A DNA stretch of 64,000 nt from Pohlia nutans. Its lineage: Eukaryota; Streptophyta; Bryopsida; Bryales; Mniaceae. Made by a program: the position numbers and the translations under genes. The notes under the pieces are model-generated. The model had not been told where the DNA came from. It did no database searches and saw only the letters and a program-made list of their open reading frames with translations. The stretch is from contig CM040096.1 of the NCBI GenBank assembly GCA_022496805.1, positions 14,013,501 through 14,077,500 of the forward strand, read 5' to 3'. Of this stretch, positions 50,047 to 61,744 are shown piece after piece (within the stretch, counting starts at the first letter, position 1; the number at the start of each line of letters is the position of its first letter).

Positions 50047-50851
50047 CCCTTTAGTGCCTAGGTAACCACGAAGTGGTCACTAGATCACTAGAAAATGAAA
50101 TGCTGTAAAATCCGTGAACCATCTCAGTCCAATGTCTGAAGTTCAAAAGTGTGACTTTTGATTTTGTAGATGATGCATAAAAGAAAATTTGGAATTTGAC
50201 TTTCTTAGCTATCCAAATACCTATGTACAAAACACCAAAATACTACAAATACATCAGAAGACAACAAATACTTACAAATACAACACATGTACTATGTGGT
50301 ATTTCTTGTGTTTGGAAGTTTGTTACTTTGTATTTTTTTGGGATTCTGTTCTCTTGTTCATGTTCCATTAGTGTATGCAGTCCGATCTTGATCAATGTAC
50401 CAACTCCTTTATTATTTTAACGTATAAACTTTGTCCTAAACCGTACATGGATAAGTCTCTTTCACTTATAAAATTCACAATAATTATGTATGAGTCCATT
50501 CTTGACATGAAAGATTGCAATGGAGAGGTGTTGACACAGGTCATTGTTGAACATCTTCACTTTCATTTTAGAAAATTTAACCCAAATTCTATTTAACCTT
50601 GAAGTCACACATCCCCCAAAATCTCCCTTTTGAGTGTGCATTATATGGTTCAAAGACATACTATAATCTTCCAATCCAACGGTCCGATCTTACCAAGATT
50701 TAACCGACACTTGTTTCATTAAGCGATGTTTACATTTATATGGTTGAATACTATTAATGGTATTCCTAATTTCAACATAGAAAGTTTTAAAAATAACATC
50801 ACCCAAAAAAATGTGGTTTCTTCAGAACCACTCTAAGCACTAAAGGGTTAA
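50043..50851 (+). mobile_element. TTAA-type element G (809 bp)
   Basis: Both ends begin TTAACCCTTTAGTGC. Hairpins occur at both ends: ACCAC-GAA-GTGGT (50065-50077) and GTGGTT...AACCAC (50813-50831). It is the inverted sister of element H. Confidence 0.85.
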
Positions 50852-51534
50852 TCCTGAAGGTCACAAGGTGTCCCTGGAATTGGCAATTAGAGAAAAACCA
50901 TTGTAAATTATTGTTTGAAGGAATATTTTGGAATTGATGTACAAATGAAAGTTGTAGATTTTGAATTTTAGATTCCATCCGTATCGTTATATTCACCAAT
51001 GCTATCACCAATATTTTATTATAAAATTTGAAAGTAGAAATTAAAAATTCCTTTTAAATTTGATTACAAACAAAATATTAATAATTTGAGTAAAATTGTT
51101 GAATTGGATTTGAAATGAGATACTCCGAGAGATACTCTTGACATGGTGATTTTTTGAAATTTTTGTGTTCCTTAAATCTATGACCTCATTTTTGCATGGC
51201 CACTTTTGGACTAAAGTCAATGCAATTTTGGCTGGGTCAGAATTTCATATACTTATACGTTTGTAATTTGAGAGAAGTATGTACTCTAATAACATCAAAT
51301 TCAACAGTTGGATAGGACAACAACTTGATGAAGTATCTCTAAAAAATGTTTCATGGTGAAGAGGTTCATGAGGAAGGAGATATGGATGAAAACAATCATC
51401 CATCAACTCCACAGGAGTTGGTTGGGCCTTTTAGGGTTAACCCCTAAAGGAGGTTGCCCTTGTTCATACGGTGCACATACATGGAAAAAGATTGGTACAA
51501 GTGATGTTTATTGTAGCATGATAGAGTTCACCAA

Positions 51535-51755
51535 AATGAGTGTTTGAAAGTACAAAGACATGTTAAACTCACCTTAGACTCGTTTTGAGCTCAAAAAGAC
51601 TGTAAAATTAGTCTATGGTGAGTTGGAGGATAATCTAAAGCAAGGCCCTGCACCACCTTGGGGCGTGGAACTCATGACCTCACCAAAGCTAGAGGAGAGT
51701 ATCCACAAGTTCCCCCAAGCCAAGAGACCCAACCATGGGGACTATTCATGAACAA
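51535..51755 (-). repeat. tRNA-derived SINE-like copy
   Basis: Minus-strand order: GGTTGGGTCTCTTGGCTTGG (A-box-like), then GAGGTCATGAGTTCCACGCC (B-box-like), then a body shared with 8881-9063 (CAACTCACCATAGACTA). Likely a pol III retroposon; boundaries are approximate. Confidence 0.5.
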
Positions 51756-52179
51756 CGAATGTCAAAAATTATAATTATAGAAAAAGAACTCCACTTCAAC
51801 TCCGCCCATGGAGCAGTTATGTTTTCGGATAATTCTGCTGTGTCCTATGGGGCCAGTTTTTTTGTCAGCCTTATAAAAACTAAGCCTCGTTCATAACCCA
51901 TGCAGATGCACATCTCCCACTTTACTAGTGTATGAAAATACACTTGTCTTCAGCCTCATATTGAACAAATACAAAAACAATGCCGTAGACCACATTGAGC
52001 TTGTTGCATGAATTACGGGCTAATCCCTAAACGTCCAACCATGTATACACTAGTAGAAATTCTGTGTTCGGATCAACAAAAAATCAACAAGAAAGCGTTG
52101 GTCCTGGCTGTTGTTTCGGTTGCGATGACCTGGACACGATGTAACACAGTTTTGTTGATTTTTTCTATTGATCTGGTCA

Positions 52180-52180
<1 letters not shown>

Positions 52181-52228
<48 letters not shown>

Positions 52229-52385
52229 TTTTTTTTTGCTGCCTGGATTTTTTGGGAAAGAAAATGTTTTTTGGGTTCCCCGGATTTCTAGGGCAGCCCA
52301 ACTTTATCACCACGGTTCACAATCGGGTTTGAACTCGAGACCTCACATTTAACACTTAACACTCTAACCAACTCACCATACTTAG
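52181..52385 (-). repeat. tRNA-derived SINE with 46-base homopolymer
   Basis: On the minus strand TGGTGAGTTGGTTAGAGTG (A box) and GGTCTCGAGTTCAAACCCG (B box) are correctly spaced. A short body follows, then an A run and 46 T (46 A on the plus strand, 52181-52226). The head looks like a tRNA but folds poorly, so it is a SINE, not a tRNA gene. Confidence 0.6.
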
Positions 52386-52564
52386 AATTTGATGAATAAA
52401 GAGAATTTTTTTTCTTACATATACACTTACAATTCGATGTTTTGGAACTCAGCATACTTTGGCGGCCATTTCGACATAGTAAATTAACTTTTTTCAAAAA
52501 ACTTTGGACAAAGAAAAGTTGGGAAATCAAGTTAAGTTTCATCTCCAAAAATCCGTTTGTGGTT

Positions 52565-53372
52565 TTAACCCTTTACCGCCCAGGGTGGTTCTGGAGAAAC
52601 CACCTTTTTCTGGGTGATGTTTCTTTAAATCTATCTCTGTTGAAATTAGGGGTACTATTAATAGTATCCAACCGTACGAATGTAAGCATAGCTTAATGAA
52701 ACAAGTCTCAGTTAAATCTTGGTAAGATCGGACCGTTGGATTGGAAGATTATAGTATATCTTTGAACCGTATAATGCACACTCAAAAATGAGATTTTGGG
52801 GGGTGTTTGACTTCAAGGTTAAATAGAATTTGGGTTAAATTTTCTAAAATAAAAGTGAAGATGTTCAACAATGACTTGTGTCAACATCTCTTCATTGCAA
52901 TCTTTCATGTCAAGAATAGACTCATACATAATTATTGTGAATTTTATAAGTGAAAGTGACTTATCCATGTACGGTTTAGAACAAAATTTATACGTTCAAA
53001 TAAGAAAGGAGTTAGTATAGTGATCAAGATCAGACTACATATACTAATAGGACATGAACAAGAGAACACAATCCAAAAAGAAAAACGAGATAACAAACTT
53101 CCAATCTCTAGAAATACAACATAGTACATATGCTGTATTTGTAAGTATTTGCTGTATTTTGAGGTATTTGCAGTATTTTGGTGTTTTGTACATAGGTATT
53201 TGGATATCTAGGAAAGTCGGATTTCAAATTTTCTTTTTGCATCATCTTCAGAATCAAAAGTTACACATCTGAACTTCAGACACTGTACTGAGATGGTTCA
53301 CAGATTTTCCAGAATTTCATTTTCCAGTGATCTAGTGACCACTTAGTGGTTACCTGGGCACTAAAGGGTTAA
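52565..53372 (-). mobile_element. TTAA-type element H (808 bp), inverted sister of G
   Basis: Ends are TTAACCCTTTACCGCCC and TTAACCCTTTAGTGCCC. Hairpins: GGTGGTT...AACCACC (52584-52604) and ACCACT-T-AGTGGT (53338-53350). The interior aligns with G in reverse orientation. Confidence 0.85.
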
Positions 53373-53641
53373 GCCTCCAGTCAAAAGTTATAGACAAAAT
53401 TCAGAGAGGGTGTTTGAAAATATCAAAGAAAATATTCCTTGCTACCCCACTCTGAATTTTGTCTATAACTTTTGAATGGAGGCTCAAAATCACAAACGGA
53501 TTTTTGGAGATGAAACTTAACTTGATTTCTCAGCTTTTCTTAGTTCAAAGATTTTTGAAAAAAATTAATTTACTATGACAAAATGGCCGATATAGTTTGC
53601 GTTTAATTTTTATTTTTATTTTTTAATGGTGAATGATTAAG

Positions 53642-54189
53642 TTAACCCTTAAATGACAAAGGGGGTAAGGGAAAAACCTAGATGTGTTATAAGGTGTTAT
53701 TTCTGCAACTTTGATGAAGTTTGATTCAAAAGAGAAAATGAGAAGCATGATGTTTAGTAATTATCCGTATGGTCAAACTTCCAAAAAGAGTTTCAAATAC
53801 TCATTTAATGAATTTAGATGCATTTACCATTTGAAATTCACCAAAATTACTAATTCTACATTTAGAGTATGAAATTTGGTATGATTGGTTAAAACTAAAC
53901 ATTCTATTCTAAAATTTTAAAAGCAAAATTTTCAAAGGAGAGAACATCATTAGTTTCCCGAAGTAGTAAGTTTTATAACACTAAGACAATATTGAGGTCT
54001 ATGTCGTTGAAAAATTCCTTACTAAACCTCAATATTGCAAATGAAATGTATCAAACAACACTAGAATATGATCTCTCCCCCCAATTTCGACAAAATATTA
54101 AAACTTGAAAACGTCATTTCCTAATCATGGGCAGTCACTGCTATTTGGGGTGCGACCAGAAAATGGTCGATTGGTCACTTAGGAGCTAA
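53642..54189. mobile_element. TTAA-type element I (548 bp)
   Basis: The left end is TTAACCCTTAAATGAC; the right end reads inward TTAGCTCCTAAGTGACC (one base off TTAA). The hairpin CGACCA-GAAAA-TGGTCG is at 54153-54169. It is related to J and L. Confidence 0.75.
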
Positions 54190-54648
54190 TGAGTTCAATT
54201 GATTGAATGTTTCAAAAAAACGGATTACTGTGTAGAAACAAAAAGAAGATTCCAAGTTTCCAGCACAGAGATTCAGAGAAGAAAGAAAAAAAAAAAGGTT
54301 CACAGATGATTGACTGTCGGCCCATTCAAGTGGGTTTATTTGTTTGGGCGTCGCTGTGATTGTTTCTGATGGAGCTGAAAGTTAGTCAGCAGTCGAAGTG
54401 TGTCAAAATTCACCCTCAACAGCTTTAATTTAGGGAATATCAGCGTGCTTGTCTCTTGTTATTGTTTGTCAAGGATGATGAAAGTCTGCAAAATTGCAGT
54501 TATATAATCCAATTACATAAAACACCCATTCTAGTACTAAATGATTACAAAACAAACTCATATTATTTTAAGTTATCCATGTGAAAAGAGAATGACTTTG
54601 GTATCTTGTCATATGCTAGACTTCAAATTTTGAAATGGCAAGCACTTA

Positions 54649-54766
54649 CACTAGTAGAAAAGGTGGCGCCCCTGGGACATGCCCGGGCAAAATCACTGTG
54701 CATGCGTGGAATTGAGCATTGCTTACGTGGGCATCTTCCTCGGCAGTGCCAGCTTTTCTACTAGTG
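54649..54766. mobile_element. 118-bp CACTA-type MITE
   Basis: Ends CACTAGTAGAAAAGGTGGC and GCCAGCTTTTCTACTAGTG form TIRs, flanked by a TTA duplication on both sides (54646-54648, 54767-54769). CACTA ends and a 3-bp duplication are diagnostic of the CACTA superfamily. It has no coding capacity. Confidence 0.85.
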
Positions 54767-55479
54767 TTAGAGCATGCCCAACAACATGGGAATGCAACAA
54801 CCCATTGTTAGGATACTGAAAGTTTGAGGTAAATATGACCCCAATAGTTATATACCATACGCTAAAAAAATGAAAACTTCGAAAATGTCATTTTCTGCCC
54901 ATGGGTAGTCACTATTGTTTGGGCTGCGATCAGAAAATGGTTGAGCAGTCATTTAATTTAGGGGTTAAAAAAAATTCAAAGTACATAGAACTTCAACCAT
55001 CGTGTTTAAATTTTGCCCAAATAAGGGTGTTTTAAATGTTTTAAGTGTTTTGAAAGTCATAATTGTGTGCTTTGATGCCTTTCAACCTTGGAAATTATGT
55101 TCACAATCTTGTTAAGAGTTTGTATAAAGAATTTAAAACCAATTGGATCTATTTGTCATAGGTGCCATAAATTGTTCAAAAGGAAAAAAAATCACCTTTT
55201 GAAAAATCGAGTCCATAAATTGCAAAAGATTAAAAAGATTCTATAATATTCCGATAGATTCTAGAATATTTCCAAAAAGATTCCAAAAAGATTCCATATT
55301 TACTAAAAAATTGTTGATTTGGTCATTGTACTATTCAAATCAACAAAAAGTAGGCAGCAAACTGTTGATTTTTACAAAAAGTTTTAAAATCAGTGAAATC
55401 GGTCATTGCAGTGCCCCAAACAACATAGATCTGTTGATTTTCTGTTGATTTGGTCATGATTTTCTAGAAGTGATATTAT

Positions 55480-55743
55480 GAATGATGAATGATAAACATC
55501 AATAAGATTTCATTTATTGAAGGCACTTTTTGCAATCCAAAAAATACTACAAATTCTATAGCAAGTTAGCTTCATGCATGTGTGAACCAATTAGAAAGGG
55601 GATGATTTGTGAAATTTTTGTGCCTCATTTCATGTTACAGTGATTCACCATTCTTGCATGCATTAGAGGTTGTGAAAATTAGCGTTTGACATAAAAACGA
55701 CGAAGTGTGGTCATATTGGGCATTTTAGACACTCAGGGGTTAA
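55480..55743. mobile_element. Chimeric TTAA-type element remnant
   Basis: The segment 55540-55650 matches family 1 (element D interior). It then joins a right end like that of element S (TGTGGTCATATTGGGC followed by CTCAGGGGTTAA). No clear left terminus. Confidence 0.5.
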
Positions 55744-55779
55744 TATCGTAGGTGTAAGGCACGATGAGACAAACTGCGT

Positions 55780-55960
55780 TGAAAATTTATTTATTTTTAC
55801 AGACTCCGGCACAAACTCTTTTACCACCAAGAATAGACAAAAAAGAGTTTCACCCCACCTTTTTCTGCACCAGTGATAAGTAGAAACAAGGTTGGTGGGA
55901 TTTGAACCTAGGATCTACCCAATGCAAGGCCATGTTTTGGCCTTTGTTAAAAAAATTGGG
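55780..55960 (-). repeat. tRNA-derived SINE
   Basis: Minus strand: GGGTAGATCCTAGGTTCAAATCCC carries a B box, followed by a body and an A-rich tail (AAAAATAAATAAATT). Boundaries approximate. Confidence 0.5.
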
Positions 55961-56089
55961 TTGAATGTGCCATCCACACATAAGTACTCTACATTGATAG
56001 ATTTCAACTGCTATAAGTGATGTGGATATTTAAAATATATTTAAAAAAAATTTAACCCTTAAAGGGCCTTATTGTCGCTAAGCACTCAG

Positions 56090-57200
56090 AACACGCAATT
56101 CGCTATTTATGCACTTGGCCAAGTGCGTTCATTTCATAAGCATATTTGGCTTTAAGAAATTAGGTTAAAAAGTTCTCTAAAAAGCATCAATGTTGTCTTT
56201 CTACAATCACTTACATTGTACACAAACAATTCTTTTAATTATTTTTTATTCTTATCTTTATCTTTTCTTTAATATTTTCTTTTATCTTTCTTTTTATCTT
56301 TTCTTTTTTATCTTGATTTCTTTCTTGTCTTCTTTGTTGTCTTCCTCTTGTCTTTCTTCTTGACTTTTTTTTCTTCTACTTTTTCTTTAGCTGTAGTGGC
56401 TGCTAAACTCTAAACGGCGGAAACAAAGTTTAAAATAAAAAAACCTTTTTTCGGGGTACTTTATTTGGCTATGGGGTGCTGTTGAACCCTAAACGGCAGC
56501 CGCAAAAAACAAAAAAATAAAATAATAGAATTTAAAAAAATAAATTTTGCCGTGGCGTGTTGCTAAATCCTTCATTGCAGCTTCCAAATTTTTTATTTTC
56601 TATTTTCAACCGCTAGGTGTGCGGCCGCGCACCCAAAGACCCTCTTCACTCCCTCATCTCTCTCTCCCTCTCCCTCTCCCTCTCCATATCCTCCTCCCTC
56701 TCCATCTTCATCTCCCTCTCCATCTCTATCTCCCTCTTCATCTCCATCTCCCTCTCCATCTCTATCTCCCTCTTCATCTCCATCTCCATCTCCATCTCCA
56801 TCTCCCTCTCCATCTCCATCTCCATCTCCCTCCCTTCTCCTCATATATATAGGGGAGAGGAGAGGAGAGGTCTCTCCCATTCATTCTTCCATTCCCTCCC
56901 CTCTCTCATCTCCCCTATATATATATGAGGAGAGAAAGGAGATGAAGAGGGAGAAGAGAGATGGGAGAGAGTGGGAGAGGGTCTTTGTGTGCAAAAAAAA
57001 ATCAAGATAAAAAAGATAAAGATAAGAATAAAAAACAAATAAAAGAATTGATTGTTTACAATGTAAGGGATTTTAGAAAAACAAGAATTTTCGTATTTAA
57101 AAAAAAAGATTAGACAACTTCTTTTATGCACATGGGGACCAAGTGCATGATTATATGGCCAAGTGCGTAAATAGTGAATTGCGTGTTTTAGAGGCACCTA
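56090..57200. mobile_element. 1.1-kb foldback element with CTCCAT microsatellite core
   Basis: The arms 56090-56290 and 57000-57195 are inverted repeats about 200 bp long (ACACGCAATTCGCTATTTA against ACGCAATTCACTATTTACGC). An inner inverted pair (CCTCATATATATAGGGGAG, 56838 and 56912) and a (CTCCAT/CTCCCT)n tract at 56655-56838 fill the centre. A single arm recurs at 46360-46560. Confidence 0.75.
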
Positions 57201-57426
57201 GAATGCGAAACTTAGAAATTGGTGAAATGAAAAATATTGAAGATTTTTTTTGATGAATTAACCGATGGATCCTAAAAAGGACCATTATGACATATGCCTA
57301 TGTAGTTTTGAATATCATCTTAGTAGTAAATTGCAAGATTATAAGGCTTTAATTAATTTTTTCCCTAATCATTTTCCCCACCCGTGATTGAAAACTAATG
57401 CTTGAATGCTAATATCTATTATTTTT

Positions 57427-57428
<2 letters not shown>

Positions 57429-57469
<41 letters not shown>
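57429..57469. repeat. (TA)n microsatellite
   Basis: About 20 uninterrupted TA units. Confidence 0.95.
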
Positions 57470-57471
<2 letters not shown>

Positions 57472-57824
57472 AAAATAAAATTTGAAATGTTGTTAACTAT
57501 TACTATCCAAAGTAACATAAATTTTGAAAATAAATTCATTTATGAATTGGTCCTTGTAATAGATTGAGGTGTGAAAAATTGACAAATACACTAAGAAATT
57601 TGATTTGGTTTATTTGTACAAAAAAATTGAAAAAAATAAAAATTTGGAGCAACGGATGTCTGTGACATGACATAATGAACATCATGGGGAAAATTTTAAA
57701 AGATTCCATGAACATTCCAAAATATTCCAAATTTATACTACGTGATAAAAAGATTCTTTAGATTCTAAAAATATGCCATTTTAATATATTTGAACATTTT
57801 CCATGATTATTACCGTATATAGTG

Positions 57825-57932
57825 TTAACCCCTAAGCTCCGAATAGACCAGTTTTTGGTCGTTGCCCGTTTTTACTGAGCTACTCAAAAAAAAATAAAAA
57901 AAATTGAATATATATATGTGTATATGTATATG

Positions 57933-58031
<99 letters not shown>

Positions 58032-58474
58032 TACATCAAGTCTACTTTCCAACGCAATTTGAATCACGTCAATCCAAGTTAAACTCCACCAAGGAGAAAT
58101 TTTCATAGTGGATCACCTCAACATTGTTTTAGTGTTATAAAATTTTCTATTTGGAGAAAGTAATGATGTTCCTTCAATCATTTCTTTTTTCATATTTAAA
58201 AGTTTACAATAGGTAAACCAATTTCAGCTAATCATGCTAAATTTTGAACTCTAAAATTAAAAATTATAATCTATTCAATTTTTCAAGAATTAATGCTTTT
58301 AAGTACATTAATAAAAAATCTAAAGCTTTTGTGCGAAATTTGATTGCATGGATAATTTGTAGAATTGATGCCTTGCATTTTGTCTATTGAACCAAACTTC
58401 ATCAAACATATGGAAGGCACATATCATAACACATCTATGTTTTGTTCAATACCCCTTATGCTATTAGGAATTAA
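57825..58474. mobile_element. TTAA-type element L with (TA)n expansion
   Basis: The left end is TTAACCCCTAAGCTCC with hairpin GACCA-GTTTT-TGGTC (57846-57860). The right end reads inward TTAATTCCTAATAGCA, like the start of element K. A long TA tract (57936-58026) lies inside. Confidence 0.65.
57936..58026. repeat. (TA)n microsatellite inside element L
   Basis: About 45 TA units. Tyr-Ile reading frames across it are artefacts. Confidence 0.95.
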
Positions 58475-58767
58475 TGGCTTAATAATGGAAAATGTTTTAC
58501 ATGCTATGCACTTTCTTTCTTTTTTGATAAATTTGACATCCTAGCATGAAAAAGCTCCATCATTGATTGAGAAGTTTTCGTGTGCACTAGAAATGATCGT
58601 AAACAAAGGTAATGTTTCTTGAATTTTATAATTAGTTCATAGGTGATCATTTGAATGTATGAGTTACGCCATTAGAAAGATTAGATGAACAACTATTTAA
58701 AAACATATATTGTGTATTAAATAATGTTGAAATTGAACATGTGGCAGTCTGCTTGTCTACACCGACA

Positions 58768-58804
58768 ACCACATCGTGGTCTTATGGGACATTAGGGGTT
58801 ATGA
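58768..58804. mobile_element. Solo TTAA-type terminus
   Basis: The hairpin ACCAC-ATC-GTGGT (58768-58780) is followed by GGGACATTAGGGGTTA, the same architecture as other ends. The partner end was not found. Confidence 0.45.
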
Positions 58805-58829
58805 TGGTAAAAAATTGTTATGTAATATT

Positions 58830-58951
<122 letters not shown>

Positions 58952-59480
58952 TGATGCAAGCTCATACGCTTCATTGTCCATTTTTAGAGTTACTCACAAA
59001 AATGGTTTTTATTTTATTTTAATGTGTTTTTTCTTAAAGTGAAATTATGAAAAGTTGACATTACCGGTATTGAAACTATTGTTCACTATTTTGCACTCAG
59101 CATCTCCCATATCGTACCCGCCCATCACGATCAACATATCATGCCAAATAATTAACTTTTTGAAAAATAATAATTTCAAATCATGTGGATATTCTTTATT
59201 ATTCTCCATTTCACCATACAAAATATATTCATAATAATAATAATAATAAAAATAAAATAAAATAAAAATAAAAATAAAAGGAAAAATAAACTTCAAGATT
59301 TATGCTTCTCTTTTTTCAAGATTTATAAACAGGTAGAAAATGCATGCTATATAGTGTAAATTGTGACATAAACTCAAAGAGCTTGAATAAGTTATAACAA
59401 GTTATAACAGGTGACAATAAAATTTAAAATATGAATGGAATCACTTTACAATGGAAAATGAAAGAAAAAGAGTGATGGAA

Positions 59481-60063
59481 TTAACCCTTAACCTCTAAAC
59501 TTTCTCACCCTTTTCAGATTCGGCAGTTTTTCAAAGATGCATTATTAAATGCAACTAAAAGGGATATTTTCAAATTGATGAATGAATAAAAGTTGTACAT
59601 TATGCATTTTAGATTCTATCCATATGGTTAGATTTGCGATTGCTATCAACAATATTTGTGTATTAAATTTCAAACTTAAAATTTAACACTCTTTTGCATT
59701 ATGATTACGAATAGGATATTGACAATCTAATAATGAAATTTGTTGTGATGGGTTGAAATGTAATACTCTAAGTGTAGTGATTTTTGGAGATTTTTTGGTT
59801 GCTTCATTTTAGTAGTTGACTTTTTCAAGAGCACTTTTAGGCTAAAATCTTCGAAATTTTGGGTGGAACACTACAACATGAAATGAGGCATAAAAATTTC
59901 ACAAATCATCCCCTTTCTAATCGGATCACACATGCACGGAGCTAACTTCCCATAAAAGTTTCAATAAACAATCCACACCGCAAAAAGTGCATGATGGATG
60001 AGACAACGGACTTCAAATCCGTACATCATGCATAATATGCATGGTTGGACAGTTAGGGGTTAA
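59481..60063 (+). mobile_element. TTAA-type element M (family 1, reference copy)
   Basis: It has TTAA at both ends, 583 bp. The left end TTAACCCTTAACCTCTAAAC has no hairpin. The right end reads inward TTAACCCCTAACTGTCCAAC with hairpin CATGCAT-AAT-ATGCATG at 60027-60043. It supplies the empty site for the insertion in element B. Confidence 0.85.
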
Positions 60064-61157
60064 AGGTCCATGAAGCCTGAAGTAGGTCTCATGCCTTGTT
60101 TTTAACAATTTTGAGTAGGTCTTTCCTTCTTTTCTATTCAAATTTATTTATTTTTTACCAACACATGCAATGTCCCAGTGATGTTAAATTTGGTCCCATG
60201 TGAATTATCTTTTTCACAATATAATTGATTAAATAACAGTGTTTTATTTTTTCAAATTTTCAAGAGAGTCTTAGTGGCAATTTGAAACTTGAAAAACAAA
60301 AAGCATTTTTTTGGCGTTTTACAAATTTTAAAACTAAAAATACATAGCTTTCTATAAAATTGTTGGCTATACATACCAATGATAAGGGAAAATTATGGCA
60401 ATATACTCTATTTTTTTGACCCAATTTTCCTATGGCATCATAGCAAGCCCATTTTTCAAATAGCAATTTGGTGATATATAGCCACAAAATTTATTATTGT
60501 TGCATATGCCATTTTAAAACCATGAATCCTTCTCTTTTAGGGGTAGGGCATTTTTTGGGCGAAATATCGCCAGATTGCACCTGAAAAGAATAATTTGGCT
60601 AAAAAATGCCCAAAAATCATGAAGTTTTCCAAAATTTTGACCAAGCAAACATCAAATTAAGAAAGTATCTTGGATGAAATCATCAAATTGTGAATCGAAA
60701 TAATACAAATTTATATGTGATATTTTAAAATGTGACATTTTCTATCCAATATGTGGATGAGTGTTGAAATATGGAGCACCACTATAACGTTTTACATTGC
60801 CTCTTTGGCACTTCAAAAAAAATGAAAAAAGATACCATGTTTAGGGGTTAACCTAATTAACATAATCTCTACTTGGCAATATTAAAACGTCATAATATCT
60901 ACATCCTGATCTACATCCACATGTAAGATTTTTGTTAGATATATTAAGGAATTCATTATTTAGAACAATGGACTTTAACATCTCTCCACATTTTGGTTAG
61001 CCTTGTATTTTTTATTTTTCTAGGTCATTATTTTATGACTATCTATTATAGTTTTATTAAAGAATTGTATGAGTGATGGAATGCAACGAGTCACTACTCC
61101 TTTTACGGTTTCATTTAGCTATATGATTTTGAGTTTTGGGCCATTGCACACCATTAC

Positions 61158-61744
61158 TTAACTTCTCAACGTCCTCACCTTCTCTAAATTTGGAGAATTT
61201 CAAGGATGTTTTATAAAATGTAACTAAGAGAACTTGATATATGAATAAAAGTTGTACATTATGAATTTTTGATTCTATCCATATCGTTAGATCTATGATT
61301 ACTGTCACCAATATCTTTGTATAAAATTTAAAATTTAAAACTCTTTTGTAATTTGATTATGAATAAGATAATGACAATTTGTACATGAAATTTGTTGTGA
61401 TTGGTTGAAATGTGATACTCTAATTGTAGTGATTTTTGGAGATTTTTTGGTTGCTTAATTTTGTGAGTTGACCTTTTTGAGAGCTCTTTTACACTGAAAT
61501 CTTCGAAAATTTGGGTGAATCACTACAACATGAAACAAGGCATAAAAATATCACAAATCATCCCCTTTCTAATCGGATCACACATGAATGTAGCTAACCC
61601 ATAAAATATATAGTAAAAAATATAGATCCCCATAAATTACATAGTAAAAAAATCCACAATTGAAAAAGTCAATGACGGATGATAAATCTGTGTTTGATTC
61701 TGTACATCGTCCACTTTCTGGACACTTGGACGTTTAGGGGTTAA
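61158..61744 (+). mobile_element. TTAA-type element N (family 1)
   Basis: The left end is TTAACTTCTCAACGTCC; the right end reads inward TTAACCCCTAAACGTCC with hairpin GTCCA-CTTTC-TGGAC at 61709-61723. 587 bp; interior as in M and D. It shares its right TTAA with element O. Confidence 0.85.

Noticed and set aside
56547..56928. Leu/Pro/Ser-repeat and Gly/Asp/Glu-repeat frames of 95-103 codons
   Set aside because: They translate the CTCCAT microsatellite in different frames.
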